The notes under the pieces were generated by a model. It saw nothing but the letters and a program-made list of their open reading frames with translations. It had not been told where the DNA came from and ran no database searches. Source: RGIG9115 sp045128915 (GTDB taxonomy: Bacteria > Bacillota > Clostridia > UBA1381). Taken from it: a stretch of 64,000 bases of DNA. Shown in pieces: positions 16,807 through 25,056 of this stretch (position 1 is the stretch's first letter; each line of letters starts with the position of its first letter). The stretch spans positions 1-64,000 of the forward strand of contig JBGVIT010000044.1 in the NCBI GenBank assembly GCA_045128915.1, given 5' to 3'. A program made the position numbers and the translations under genes.

Positions 16807-18423
16807 ATGAAGAAAATTTTAAGTATAATATTGGCGCTTGCTATGCTTCCGTGCATAGCATTCGCCTCCGGTTCGGAATCAGTCGGATACGACATCAGTA
16901 TTGCAGCTGATAACAAAATAACCATTGACGTAAAAGGTACTGCTCTTGCAAACGATCATGTGTTGGTTTCGGTTATCGATCCTCAGGATGCAACAAAGAA
17001 TGACACTAACACATCATTAGTAGAAAATGCAGCATTTGATAACGCAGTTAAGGTTAAGATTAAAAATGCTATGCCAAATGGTGTAAAGCTAACAAACCTA
17101 AACATCGACACATACAGAAAACATTTCGGATTTGCTCAGGCGAATTCAGAGGGTAAGTATTCCGTATCATTTGACTTCATACCTGATGCAACTGTTGATA
17201 AGGCGTTTCTTTTAATTGGTCCGGGGGGAAGTTTCGACGAGGATTATGAAGCAACAATTCTTTACATCCCGTCAGTTGCTACAATAACGGAGGCTATGAA
17301 CGCTATCAATGCAGGAATTACAAAAGAGAAGCTTGAAGAGTATGACTATGTTTTCGGCATTAATACCGCATCTTCCGCATATTCACGTGTAAGTGATAAA
17401 ATAGCTGCTGCAGTAAGTGTTCAGAAAGGTAATACATCATACAGCACATTTACCGATGCAGTCAATACTGCAAGTTTTAAGTATCAATATAATACTGCGC
17501 TTGCGTATTATACAAGACAGCTTGAAGCTCTTGACAAAATAAACAGTCCAAGCACAACACCAAACGTTCTGTATAATATCCTTACATCTGAATATCCTGA
17601 TGTTATCGGTGACTTTGGTTATGCTTTGACTTCAGCGGATATTAATAATAAATATACTACTTATTCACCATATACTGTGAATATGCTTTTGGTGGGTAAG
17701 ACATATGCATCAATGGAAAATTTCAAAGCTGATTTTCTCAGCGCGACACCTGAGTCAACCACGCCAAGCACACCCGGAACTCCATCTAACCCCACCGGTG
17801 ATGGCGGTGGCGGCGGAGGCGGTGGCGGTGGAGCTATGACAGTTCCTCTCGCGCCCGGCACTCAGACTGCAGGACCTTTGGAAATGTTCTCTGACCTTGC
17901 ATCAGTACCATGGGCAAAGGCCAGCATTGAAAACCTTGCCAAGAGAGAAGTAATAAATGGCATGGGTGACGGAACATTTAATCCGAACGGATTTGTTACC
18001 AGAGAACAGTTTGTTAAGATGCTCATTTTGTCATTCAGTAGCGATGTTCTTAACCTCAAGACAAAGTTTGCAGACATTGATCCTACACAGTGGTATGCAG
18101 TTTACGTAAATACCGCAAACGAAAAGGGGATAGTAAACGGCGTGTCTGACACTAAGTTTGGTGTAGGCAGTCCCATTACCCGTCAGGACCTTGTTACAAT
18201 GCTTTCAAGAGCGTGCGAAACCTACGGCGTAACACTTACACAGAATGCAAACGTATCCTTTACCGATTCATACACTATTGCAGATTATGCATATAATGCA
18301 GTAATGCAAATGGCTGGTGCAGGAATAGTAAACGGTGTATCAGACGGCATTTTTGCTCCGGGCGAATATGCAACAAGAGCACAGGTTGCAGTAATACTTG
18401 ACAGACTGAATTCATACCAGTAA
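16807..18423 (+). CDS. S-layer-homology (SLH) domain surface protein
   Basis: This 538-aa exported protein has a signal peptide of about 20 residues ending Ile-Ala-Phe-Ala. An N-terminal region of about 300 residues is unrecognised (a beta-rich part, then a helical part). A Thr/Pro-rich linker and a run of ten glycines follow near residues 334-343. Three SLH repeats end the protein at about 360-402, 420-465 and 484-528, each starting Phe-(Ser/Ala/Thr)-Asp and containing Gly-(Met/Val)-(Gly/Ser)-Asp. SLH domains bind pyruvylated secondary cell wall polymers, so this is the only visibly wall-anchored member of the cluster and may anchor or partner the 2007-aa protein. The RBS AAAGGAAAG precedes the ATG. 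Confidence 0.85.
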   Translation: MKKILSIILALAMLPCIAFASGSESVGYDISIAADNKITIDVKGTALANDHVLVSVIDPQDATKNDTNTSLVENAAFDNAVKVKIKNAMPNGVKLTNLNIDTYRKHFGFAQANSEGKYSVSFDFIPDATVDKAFLLIGPGGSFDEDYEATILYIPSVATITEAMNAINAGITKEKLEEYDYVFGINTASSAYSRVSDKIAAAVSVQKGNTSYSTFTDAVNTASFKYQYNTALAYYTRQLEALDKINSPSTTPNVLYNILTSEYPDVIGDFGYALTSADINNKYTTYSPYTVNMLLVGKTYASMENFKADFLSATPESTTPSTPGTPSNPTGDGGGGGGGGGGAMTVPLAPGTQTAGPLEMFSDLASVPWAKASIENLAKREVINGMGDGTFNPNGFVTREQFVKMLILSFSSDVLNLKTKFADIDPTQWYAVYVNTANEKGIVNGVSDTKFGVGSPITRQDLVTMLSRACETYGVTLTQNANVSFTDSYTIADYAYNAVMQMAGAGIVNGVSDGIFAPGEYATRAQVAVILDRLNSYQ

Positions 18424-18432
18424 TTTAACTAT

Positions 18433-18482
18433 AAAAGGGCGCATAAATCAGCAAAATATGTGTGATTTATCTGCCCTTTTTC
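18433..18482 (+). terminator. Rho-independent terminator
   Basis: The stem AAAGGGC.. CATAAATCA / TGATTTAT..GCCCTTTT with a short loop is followed by TTTTT. It ends the SLH-protein transcript. Confidence 0.85.
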
Positions 18483-18484
18483 TA

Positions 18485-18513
18485 TTGACATTACTATTTT
18501 GATATGATATTAT
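18485..18513 (+). promoter_or_regulatory. Sigma-A promoter TTGACA-17-TATTAT
   Basis: TTGACA at 18485-18490, a 17-nt spacer and TATTAT at 18508-18513. Transcription should begin near 18520. This excludes the GTG at 18518 as a start codon and supports ATG 18545. Confidence 0.85.
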
Positions 18514-18544
18514 ATAAGTGAATTTACAAAGTGAGGCGATTATA

Positions 18545-18997
18545 ATGGTATTTGATAAAATTGAAAACAAAAACTTATATGCTTCAATGCATCCCCTTTT
18601 CCCGAAAGCATTTGATTTTTTGGATGAATACTTAAAGAATCCTAAGGGTGCAGGTAAGTATGAAATTCAGGGAGATGATCTTTTCGTCAGCGTAAGCGAC
18701 AGCAACACAAGAGAAGAGGGATTCTATGAAGTGCATGATAAATACATTGATATTCAGGTTTTGATAGCAGGCGAAGAAAAGGTATATTGCGATTGGCGCG
18801 GTGACCTTGAAGCTGAAACTGAATATGACAGCGAAAAAGACGTGCAATTTTTGAAGGACGGCAAAGGTAATATAGAATTCACTTTCAAAAAGGGTGAGTT
18901 TATAATCCTTTATCCGTGGGATGCTCATAAGCCGTCTATGGCAATCAACGCACCGGCGGCAATAACAAAAATGGTTTTCAAAGTAAAAGTTAAATAA
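18545..18997 (+). CDS. YhcH/YjgK/YiaL (DUF386) family protein
   Basis: This 150-aa cytosolic protein has a single cupin-like beta barrel. Family hallmarks are visible: Asp-Asp-Leu-Phe (family EFxH region), Glu-x-His-Asp-Lys-Tyr-Ile-Asp-Ile-Gln near residue 67 (metal-ligand region), Ile-Leu-Tyr-Pro-Trp-Asp-Ala-His-Lys-Pro near residue 128 and a C-terminal Lys-x-Val-Phe-Lys-Val. Relatives include EbgC and sialic acid or sugar-acid operon proteins thought to act as anomerases or isomerases on hexose derivatives. The length matches the family. The gene has its own promoter and is followed by a MATE exporter and, beyond a non-coding region, by beta-galactosidase. A sugar-related role is plausible but the substrate is not known. 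Confidence 0.88.
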   Translation: MVFDKIENKNLYASMHPLFPKAFDFLDEYLKNPKGAGKYEIQGDDLFVSVSDSNTREEGFYEVHDKYIDIQVLIAGEEKVYCDWRGDLEAETEYDSEKDVQFLKDGKGNIEFTFKKGEFIILYPWDAHKPSMAINAPAAITKMVFKVKVK

Positions 18998-19009
18998 TTT
19001 TTAACTTAC

Positions 19010-19050
19010 GGGGTGCTCGGAAGCTTTTTTCAGAGCAGCCCTGTTTATTT
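19010..19050 (+). terminator. Hairpin between the YhcH-family gene and the MATE gene
   Basis: GGGTGCTC pairs with GAGCAGCCC around a T-rich loop and is followed by TGTTTATTTG. It could be a weak terminator or attenuator before the MATE gene. Confidence 0.4.
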
Positions 19051-19072
19051 GTTTTCTGATGGAGTGATTACA

Positions 19073-20410
19073 ATGAAAAAATACGAGCTTAATATGACCG
19101 AAGGCTCTATAATAAAGAATATAGTCTTGTTTTCTATACCGCTTATTCTGTCAAGTGTTTTACAGCTTTTGTTTAACGCTGCGGATGTTGTTATAGTTGG
19201 TAGATTTGACGGCGAAACAGCCCTTGCTGCAGTAGGTTCCACAAGCCCTCTTATAAACCTTATAATAAATATATTTATGGGTTATACTACCGGAGCCGGC
19301 GTCATAATTGCAAGACATTTCGGTGCCGGTGATCATGACAGAACAAGTATTGCAGTTAATACCTGTATTACTATGGGTATTATATTCGGTATAGTTCTTC
19401 TGTTCGCAGGTCAGATTTTTGCAGTTAAGCTTCTTCATCTGATGCAGTGCCCTGAAGATGTAATGGATGGTGCATCAATTTATGTAAAAATATATTTCTT
19501 ATGTATGCCTGCGTTTATGCTGTATAACTTCGGTAGCGGAGTTATGCGTGCTGTTGGTGATACAAAAAGACCGCTGTATTATTTAACCGTGGCAGGCGTT
19601 GCGAATGTTTTGCTAAACCTATTATTTGTTATAAAATTCCGTATGGGAGTTGCAGGAGTTGCTGTGGCTACTGTCTTGTCACAATGCATAAGTGCATTTT
19701 TAGTAATAAGAAGCCTTATGAAATCAAAAGAAAGCTATGGACTGAATATCAAGCAGCTGAGAATAGACAGAAAAGAGTTTGTTCAGATGACAAAAATAGG
19801 TATTCCTGCAGGTATTCAGGGAAGCTTATTTTCTATATCTAACGTAAGTATTCAATCGCTGATAAATAGCTTTGGTTCTCAGGTTGTTGCGGCAAACTCA
19901 GCATCAGCTAATATAGAAGGTTTTGTATATATTATGCTCAATTCCGTAGCTCAGGGAATACTGACTTTCGTAGGACAAAATGTGGGCGCTAACAAATTGG
20001 ATAGAGTAAAAAAGGGAGTATTAAGAGGTACATTATTTTCCGCAGCTGTTACATTATTTATGGGTGGAGTGGTTATAGTTTTATCAAAACAGCTTGTTGG
20101 ACTGTATGCAGAAAATACCACCATAATTACATTAGCTATAAGACGATTGATTATTATATGCGGAACATATGCAATCTGTGCATTTAATGAAGCTTTTGTT
20201 GCAGCGCTAAGAGGACTTGGAAGTTCTGCTGTTCCTATGTTTACATCGGTGTTTGGAATATGTGGACTAAGACTGTTGTTTGTTTTGTTTTTGTTCCAAC
20301 ACTTCAACAATCTTGAAAGTATATACTTCACATATCCGGCTACATGGGCAGTAACGAGTATAGTAAACGGAATACTTCTTTTATGGACAATAAAAAAATG
20401 TACTGCCTGA
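19073..20410 (+). CDS. MATE-family multidrug/Na+ antiporter
   Basis: This 445-aa integral membrane protein has about 12 hydrophobic segments and the typical MATE opening: Met-Thr-Glu-Gly-Ser-Ile, then Pro-Leu-Ile-Leu-Ser-Ser-Val-Leu-Gln. It continues with Asn-Ala-Ala-Asp-Val-Val-Ile-Val-Gly-Arg and Ala-Ala-Val-Gly-Ser-Thr. MATE proteins export drugs, metabolites or toxins using Na+ or H+ gradients; the substrate cannot be read from sequence. The start is placed at ATG 19073 because it has GGAGTG in front and because the in-frame ATG 60 nt upstream lies in the preceding hairpin with no ribosome binding site. The stop codon lies inside the loop of the terminator. Confidence 0.9.
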   Translation: MKKYELNMTEGSIIKNIVLFSIPLILSSVLQLLFNAADVVIVGRFDGETALAAVGSTSPLINLIINIFMGYTTGAGVIIARHFGAGDHDRTSIAVNTCITMGIIFGIVLLFAGQIFAVKLLHLMQCPEDVMDGASIYVKIYFLCMPAFMLYNFGSGVMRAVGDTKRPLYYLTVAGVANVLLNLLFVIKFRMGVAGVAVATVLSQCISAFLVIRSLMKSKESYGLNIKQLRIDRKEFVQMTKIGIPAGIQGSLFSISNVSIQSLINSFGSQVVAANSASANIEGFVYIMLNSVAQGILTFVGQNVGANKLDRVKKGVLRGTLFSAAVTLFMGGVVIVLSKQLVGLYAENTTIITLAIRRLIIICGTYAICAFNEAFVAALRGLGSSAVPMFTSVFGICGLRLLFVLFLFQHFNNLESIYFTYPATWAVTSIVNGILLLWTIKKCTA

Positions 20411-20426
20411 CGCAGTACATTTTTTT
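20392..20426 (+). terminator. Rho-independent terminator overlapping the MATE stop codon
   Basis: AAAAAAATGTACTGC and GCAGTACATTTTTTT pair perfectly around a 5-nt loop that contains the TGA stop. The T-run makes this a strong terminator. It separates the MATE transcript from the element that follows. Confidence 0.92.
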
Positions 20427-20544
20427 GTCACCAACAAATTTATCGTATCATATTTTTATTTGTTTGTAAATAGATTTTCTTGAAATAATTTAATAATCTG
20501 TTTTTTACCCAAAAAAATTTCAGATACTTTTGATATTCTGCCTA

Positions 20545-20573
20545 TTGAAAAAGGTATTGCACTATGCTATACT
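20545..20573 (+). promoter_or_regulatory. Strong promoter TTGAAA-17-TATACT with extended -10
   Basis: TTGAAA at 20545-20550, a 17-nt spacer and TATACT at 20568-20573 preceded by TGC (extended -10). No convincing protein gene follows on this strand before the terminator at 20914-20971. Confidence 0.8.
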
Positions 20574-20579
20574 GAAGGT

Positions 20580-20971
20580 GAAGAAAGGAAGGTACAGTCC
20601 AATGAAAAAGTAAACTCACAACTTGATTATGAAGGTAGAAGAAAAAGAGGTTAAAAGAGGTTGAATTAAGGTTTGAACTGATAACACGACGGTGCTACGT
20701 TTAAAATAGATATGAAAACTGAAAGTTCAAATCGCAAAAATCCTTCATACAAGTTGCAGGAACAGCAAACCTTTTGCAGACAATAATTATACACAGAACA
20801 AAAGCAGTTCTCGCTAGAGAAAATGGAGTAAAGAGTTTAGAGATGTAATGAGTAAGCAAAAGGTAATCTGAGAAAGAGAGGTATAAAAAAAGATGTTAGA
20901 TATCAAGAACGAGGAGAAGTAACCCTTGATTGCGGGTACAATAAGCAGTCAAGGGTTACTTCTCTTTTTTT
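20580..20971 (+). ncRNA. Candidate non-coding RNA of about 390 nt (unidentified)
   Basis: A good promoter (20545-20573) and a very strong terminator (20914-20971) enclose about 390 nt. There is no open frame above about 40 codons. The upstream MATE gene already has its own terminator, so this unit needs its own transcript. Visible pairing includes TTTGAACT (20672-20679) with AGTTCAAA (20724-20731) and TTCTC-GCTA-GAGAA near 20797. The 5' part is purine-rich and contains a three-codon mini-ORF ATGAAAAAGTAA near 20601 after a Shine-Dalgarno-like GGAAGG. I found no hallmark of tmRNA, RNase P RNA, 6S RNA or SRP RNA. The alternative is a decayed gene: short protein-like open fragments lie in two frames at about 20695-20850. 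Confidence 0.5.
20914..20971 (+). terminator. Strong Rho-independent terminator, plus-strand direction
   Basis: A perfect 16-bp stem (20914-20929 with 20949-20964) is followed by seven Ts. The T-run lies on the plus-strand side; on the minus strand the hairpin is followed by CTCGTTCTTG, so it serves the plus-strand unit better than the beta-galactosidase gene whose stop codon it touches. Confidence 0.93.
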
Positions 20972-23966
20972 ATGGTTTAATAATGAATGAATAGTTGAAT
21001 TCAGACTCGTCGAGTCTGTATTTTTTTATGAGGAACGGTCCGCAGGAGTTAGAACCGATGCCACTTACCTTATAGTCTATTCTGAGCCTTGTGGTGTCGC
21101 GTAGTTTAAGCTCGTAATCATGCAAAGCTTTAGTCATATCGTGTGATGTAACGGGTAGTGCTGAAAATTCAATAGCGTCTGCAAGTACGGTAATACCGGA
21201 ATTTCCGTCACTTACGCGAACCATCTTAGTATTTGTATGGTTTCCGTTTTCCTGAGGCTTGATATAATGGAAAAGCTCTTTTTCAGGCGTTGATGTATAA
21301 TATCCCATTTTTGTATGAGCTTTCATATCAATGTAGTTTTCAAAAGGTCCCATGCCGAAATATTCTATATTGTTAAAACCTTTTGCGAGGTCAAGCTCCA
21401 TTCCGAATCTGGGCAGGAAAATGTTCAGCTCACGCACCTTGCCTGAAATCTCGTGCTTAATGCTTCCGTCAGGAAGGATAGCATATTTAACATCAAGCTT
21501 TATAATCGGCTCTTTGGAGTTTGAAGCAACGGACATTTTGCTCATTAAAACAGCCTTTGTGTCTGAGTACTCGGCATGAGTTTCATAGCACTTGTTCATT
21601 GTAAGGTCCATTGCTGCATTGTCCTGATAGTTCAGGTCATGAGTACCCCAGAGATTACGCACTTTTCTGTCGTTGTCAGTTGGTGCTCGCCATACGGTGA
21701 ACTCTGCTTTCTTTGTAAGAATTTCCTTCCCGTCAATGCACAATGAATCAAATACTCCGTAAAGCTTGTTGAACTTGTAACGGAAGTTTTCACCGATTAT
21801 GATTATATGTTCTCTTGTTTCACAAACGTCCATGCGCAGGCCTGAAATATCCTCAGCGCTTCCGCAGCCTTTTTCAAGTTCAAACTGCCTGAACGCAACC
21901 TCATAGCCTTTCTCAGCCCACAGAGTGTCCTTTGTCTGTCTGAATGAAACATTAAGGTATGCACCGTAAATGCATGGCTGTGGAACGTTTACCGCAATTT
22001 CAATGCTCTCTTTTTCTCCGGCTTTAGCGCTTAAATGATAAACACCTACTTCGTATTCCTCATCGTCACATACAAGGCTGACATATGCTTCAAAGCCCGT
22101 AAGGTCAATAAAGTGGTGCTTGTTTGTGATTTCAAGCTTGCCGTTTTCATACGCTGCGTCCATGTATGCATAAACTTCCTTGGCATTTCTGCTGCCTGCC
22201 TTTAATGACCTGTCAGGAAGAACAAGTCCGTCAACGCAGAAGTTTCCGTCGTGAGGAGTTTCGCCAAAATCACCGCCATAGGTATAACCTTTATCTGTTT
22301 TAACAGTATGGTCTGCCCATTCCCATATACAGCCGCCTATCAGGTTAGGATATTGTTCTATCTTTTCCCAATAATCACCCATGTCTCCGGGACCGTTGCC
22401 CATAGAATGAGCATATTCACACATAAAGAACGGTCTGGGATTTTCTTTGTTAATAAACCAGTCAAGGCAAGGACGGACATCGCCTGAAAGCTCTTTAGAA
22501 GCAGTATCTACGTGGGGATACATCCTACTGATTACATCTACAACGTCTTCAGGATCATTGTCAAGCCATGCGCCTTCAAAATGTACCCATCTGGAAGAGT
22601 CACGCTTCTTTGTCCATTGTGACATCTTAATATGGTTATGTCCGAAACCGCTTTCATTTCCCAATGACCACATAATAACACATGGGCGGTTCTTATCACG
22701 CTCAACCGTTCTTTCCATTCTGTCAATATGCGAATCAAGCCATAAAGGATTTTCGCATGGCCAAACGGGGCTGTACGGCTTATAGCCCTGATCATGATTC
22801 ATACAGCTGAATCCATGAGCTTCTACATCTGTTTCATCTACTACATAAAATCCGTATCTGTCGCAAAGTTTGTAGAATTCAGGAGTGTTGGGATAGTGTG
22901 ATGTGCGGATTGTGTTGATGTTCAGTTGCTTCATTACGTTAAGGTCGCGAATCATCAAATCCATTGGTGTGCAGTATGCAACTTCAGGATCGGAATCGTG
23001 GCGGTTTACGCCCTTAAGCTTGACGGAAGTTCCGTTAATAAGAAGCTCACCTTGTTTTCCGGTTTCGATGGTACGGATTCCGAACTGCTCAGCAATTACC
23101 TCTCCTGAATACTCTATAATCAAGGTATAAAGAGATGGCGTTTCAGAAGTCCATTTTTCAGCATTCTTAACTTCAAATACAGTCTTTGCGCTGTCTATTA
23201 CAGTGCCGTCAGGAGTAATAAGTGTAGTTAATGCTTCGCCGTTTCCGGTTTTATCAATATCAACTGTAACGGTTGCATTGTTATAGTCTTTGTCAAGGTC
23301 TGTATGTATAAAGAAGTCCTGAACTCGTTCTTTTTCTCTTGCTGTGAGATATACATCTCTGAAAATTCCGTTAAAGCGGTAAAAATCCTGATCCTCAAGA
23401 TAACTGCCGTCACACCATTTTGCAACCATTGCAGTAAGGCGGTTTTTACCTTTTGTCAAGTATGGTGTAATATCAAATTCATGGGGAAGGTGACTTCCTT
23501 TGCTGTAACCAACTTCGCACCCGTTGATATACAAAAGAATACAAGACGATACGCCTTCAAATGTAATAAAAACGTCCTTTCCGTCCCATGAGTCAGGAAC
23601 TTCAAAATCCAGAGCATACACACCTGCCGGATTGTCATCAGGTAAATACGGAGGATCTACGGGATAAGGATAGGTCACATTTGTATAATGAGGCTTGTCG
23701 TATCCATGCATCTGCCAGCAGGCAGGAACGGGAAGCTTGTCAGGAAGACGAGCTTCCTTTTCAAAATATTCCTCTGTCACATCGAATAAGCGCTCAAAAT
23801 ATTTAAAATCCCATTCTCCGTTCAGAAGCAAGTATCTGTCAGATTGGCACACATTATGAGTCAATGCACTGTCCTTATCTGAATAGGGAATGAAATATGC
23901 ATGTGCTTTGTTTCTGTTAATCCCCGTAATTGAGGGGTTTGAAAGAAGCTTAATTAAATCTCGCAT
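20970..23966 (-). CDS. lacZ: Beta-galactosidase, glycoside hydrolase family 2 (LacZ type)
   Basis: This 998-aa enzyme hydrolyses terminal beta-D-galactosides, typically lactose or galacto-oligosaccharides. The GH2 sugar-binding, Ig-like and TIM-barrel domains are followed by the LacZ-type C-terminal domain 5 (beta-galactosidase small-chain region). The acid/base Glu is at about 438 in Trp-Ser-Leu-Gly-Asn-Glu-Ser-Gly. The nucleophile is Glu517 in Cys-Glu-Tyr-Ala-His-Ser-Met-Gly-Asn-Gly. Length matches E. coli LacZ. It has no signal peptide, so it is cytosolic and needs sugar import. The start is set at ATG 23966 (AGGAAAGGA about 10 nt upstream); the longer ORF start at 23999 lies at or before the predicted transcription start. 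It has its own promoter at 24000-24028. Confidence 0.95.
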   Translation of the reverse strand: MRDLIKLLSNPSITGINRNKAHAYFIPYSDKDSALTHNVCQSDRYLLLNGEWDFKYFERLFDVTEEYFEKEARLPDKLPVPACWQMHGYDKPHYTNVTYPYPVDPPYLPDDNPAGVYALDFEVPDSWDGKDVFITFEGVSSCILLYINGCEVGYSKGSHLPHEFDITPYLTKGKNRLTAMVAKWCDGSYLEDQDFYRFNGIFRDVYLTAREKERVQDFFIHTDLDKDYNNATVTVDIDKTGNGEALTTLITPDGTVIDSAKTVFEVKNAEKWTSETPSLYTLIIEYSGEVIAEQFGIRTIETGKQGELLINGTSVKLKGVNRHDSDPEVAYCTPMDLMIRDLNVMKQLNINTIRTSHYPNTPEFYKLCDRYGFYVVDETDVEAHGFSCMNHDQGYKPYSPVWPCENPLWLDSHIDRMERTVERDKNRPCVIMWSLGNESGFGHNHIKMSQWTKKRDSSRWVHFEGAWLDNDPEDVVDVISRMYPHVDTASKELSGDVRPCLDWFINKENPRPFFMCEYAHSMGNGPGDMGDYWEKIEQYPNLIGGCIWEWADHTVKTDKGYTYGGDFGETPHDGNFCVDGLVLPDRSLKAGSRNAKEVYAYMDAAYENGKLEITNKHHFIDLTGFEAYVSLVCDDEEYEVGVYHLSAKAGEKESIEIAVNVPQPCIYGAYLNVSFRQTKDTLWAEKGYEVAFRQFELEKGCGSAEDISGLRMDVCETREHIIIIGENFRYKFNKLYGVFDSLCIDGKEILTKKAEFTVWRAPTDNDRKVRNLWGTHDLNYQDNAAMDLTMNKCYETHAEYSDTKAVLMSKMSVASNSKEPIIKLDVKYAILPDGSIKHEISGKVRELNIFLPRFGMELDLAKGFNNIEYFGMGPFENYIDMKAHTKMGYYTSTPEKELFHYIKPQENGNHTNTKMVRVSDGNSGITVLADAIEFSALPVTSHDMTKALHDYELKLRDTTRLRIDYKVSGIGSNSCGPFLIKKYRLDESEFNYSFIIKP

Positions 23967-23999
23967 AGTATGTAGTCCTTTCCTATAATATATAAACAA

Positions 24000-24028
24000 A
24001 TTCTATCACACGCAAGTTAATCAGTCAA
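24000..24028 (-). promoter_or_regulatory. Beta-galactosidase promoter TTGACT-17-TAGAAT
   Basis: On the minus strand, TTGACT (24023-24028), a 17-nt spacer and TAGAAT (24000-24005) with TGA just before the -10 (extended -10). Transcription would start near 23993. Confidence 0.75.
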
Positions 24029-24083
24029 TAGAATATGAACAAAAGACAATCTCCGGACAGAAATAGACAAGTTTACCTGAATC

Positions 24084-24116
24084 AAAAAAAGCACCTGCAA
24101 TAGCAAGTGCTTTTTG
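24084..24116 (-). terminator. Orphan terminator-like hairpin
   Basis: AAAAAGCAC-C-TGC / GCA-A-GTGCTTTTT forms a stem with a 4-nt loop. The longer T-run is on the minus strand, but no minus-strand gene lies upstream of it. It would shield the beta-galactosidase promoter from read-through. Confidence 0.6.
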
Positions 24117-24240
24117 GCCTAACTTTCGGAGTCATTTCAGATTGCCGCCGGTGCGGTCAACCACCGACCGGCAGTGCCGTTCGGGAGTGGTGCTGTTTCA
24201 GGGGGTATGGTGCTGATTTGGTGTCGAGATGTACTCAAGT
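24117..24240. other. GC-richer non-coding stretch of unknown origin
   Basis: This stretch is clearly richer in G and C than its neighbours (for example CCGCCGGTGCGGTC, GACCGGCAGTGCCG) and contains small inverted repeats (CGGTC-aaccacc-GACCG). No ORF with a ribosome binding site is visible. It lies between an orphan terminator and the toxin-antitoxin-like operon and may be the remnant of an acquired segment. Confidence 0.35.
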
Positions 24241-24322
24241 GCCGATGAAATGGGAATAAAAGTGGTGTATTTTGAGGTATCAAAGATTTTTCTAAAAATA
24301 ATCATCAAATTTCCATATATCA

Positions 24323-24351
24323 TTGACAAACTATCACTTTGGTGATATAAT
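24323..24351 (+). promoter_or_regulatory. Consensus promoter TTGACA-17-TATAAT with embedded operator palindrome
   Basis: The promoter is a perfect consensus: TTGACA 24323-24328, TATAAT 24346-24351. A perfect inverted repeat TATCAC-TTTG-GTGATA (24332-24347) covers the spacer and the first bases of the -10. A third half-site GTGATA (24371-24376) overlaps the ribosome binding site. This is a typical place for an autorepressor, probably the XRE protein encoded by the second gene. Confidence 0.8.
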
Positions 24352-24378
24352 GTTAAATATAAAGTTAGGGGTGATAGA

Positions 24379-25056
24379 ATGAAAAAAATAATATGGCATG
24401 GCTCTCCGGAAATAATTGAAAATCCTGTATTCGGATTAGGTAAAGAAAATAATGACTATGGATTGGGATTCTATTGCACAGAAACTTTGGAGCTTGCAAA
24501 AGAGTGGGCTTGTCAGAAACCTGCCAAAGATGGATATGCAAACTGCTATGAACTTAATATAGATGGACTTACTACACTTGACTTATCAGATGATGAATAT
24601 ACAATACTAAACTGGCTTGCAGTTCTTGCCAATAACAGAAACTTCAGAGTATCAACTGCGGTGTCAAAACAAGGCAGAGATTACTTGTTAAATAATTTCC
24701 TGCCTGATATATCAAACTATGATATTATCACAGGCTATCGTGCAGATGACTCATACTTCTCATTCGCAAGAGCTTTCGTGAATAATCAGATATCCATCGA
24801 GCAATTATCCGAGGCAATGAAACTTGGAAAACTCGGTGAACAGATTGTGCTAAAAAGCGAAAAAGCATTTGATGCAATCAAATTCCAAAAGTATGAAATT
24901 GCAGACAGTGCAGAATATTATATCAAGAGAAAAAAACGAAACGAAGAAGCCAATAAACAATTCAGACTTCAGCAAGAGGTTGATGATATTAACGGATTAT
25001 TTATGCGTGATATAATCAGGGAAAGGATTGATAATAATGATTCACGCTTACAATGA
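24379..25056 (+). CDS. DUF3990 family, ADP-ribosyltransferase-like putative toxin
   Basis: This 225-aa protein has the DUF3990 pattern. It has Trp-His-Gly-Ser at residues 6-9, then Asp-Tyr-Gly-Leu-Gly-Phe-Tyr-Cys-Thr-Glu at 26-35, then Ala-Lys-Glu-Trp-Ala. A C-terminal Gly-Glu-Gln-Ile-Val-Leu-Lys-Ser-Glu-Lys-Ala follows around Gln155. The His, Tyr and Glu/Gln positions match the ART fold, in which His7, Tyr32 and Glu154 or Gln155 would contact NAD. The last ~35 residues are charged and probably helical. DUF3990 genes commonly lie beside small DUF3791 or XRE genes in toxin-antitoxin-like pairs, as here: the next gene overlaps it by 20 nt. Toxin activity and target are inferred, not shown. Ribosome binding site AGGGGTG lies just upstream of ATG. 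Confidence 0.75.
   Translation: MKKIIWHGSPEIIENPVFGLGKENNDYGLGFYCTETLELAKEWACQKPAKDGYANCYELNIDGLTTLDLSDDEYTILNWLAVLANNRNFRVSTAVSKQGRDYLLNNFLPDISNYDIITGYRADDSYFSFARAFVNNQISIEQLSEAMKLGKLGEQIVLKSEKAFDAIKFQKYEIADSAEYYIKRKKRNEEANKQFRLQQEVDDINGLFMRDIIRERIDNNDSRLQ

Noticed and set aside
20580..20913. Identification of the candidate RNA as tmRNA, RNase P RNA or 6S RNA
   Set aside because: No tRNA-like ends or CCA, no GAGGAAAGTC-type P RNA core and no long open-bubble hairpin of 6S could be found.
22447..22785. 112-aa plus-strand frame inside the beta-galactosidase gene
   Set aside because: It is an antisense shadow of a strongly supported GH2 gene with conserved catalytic motifs.
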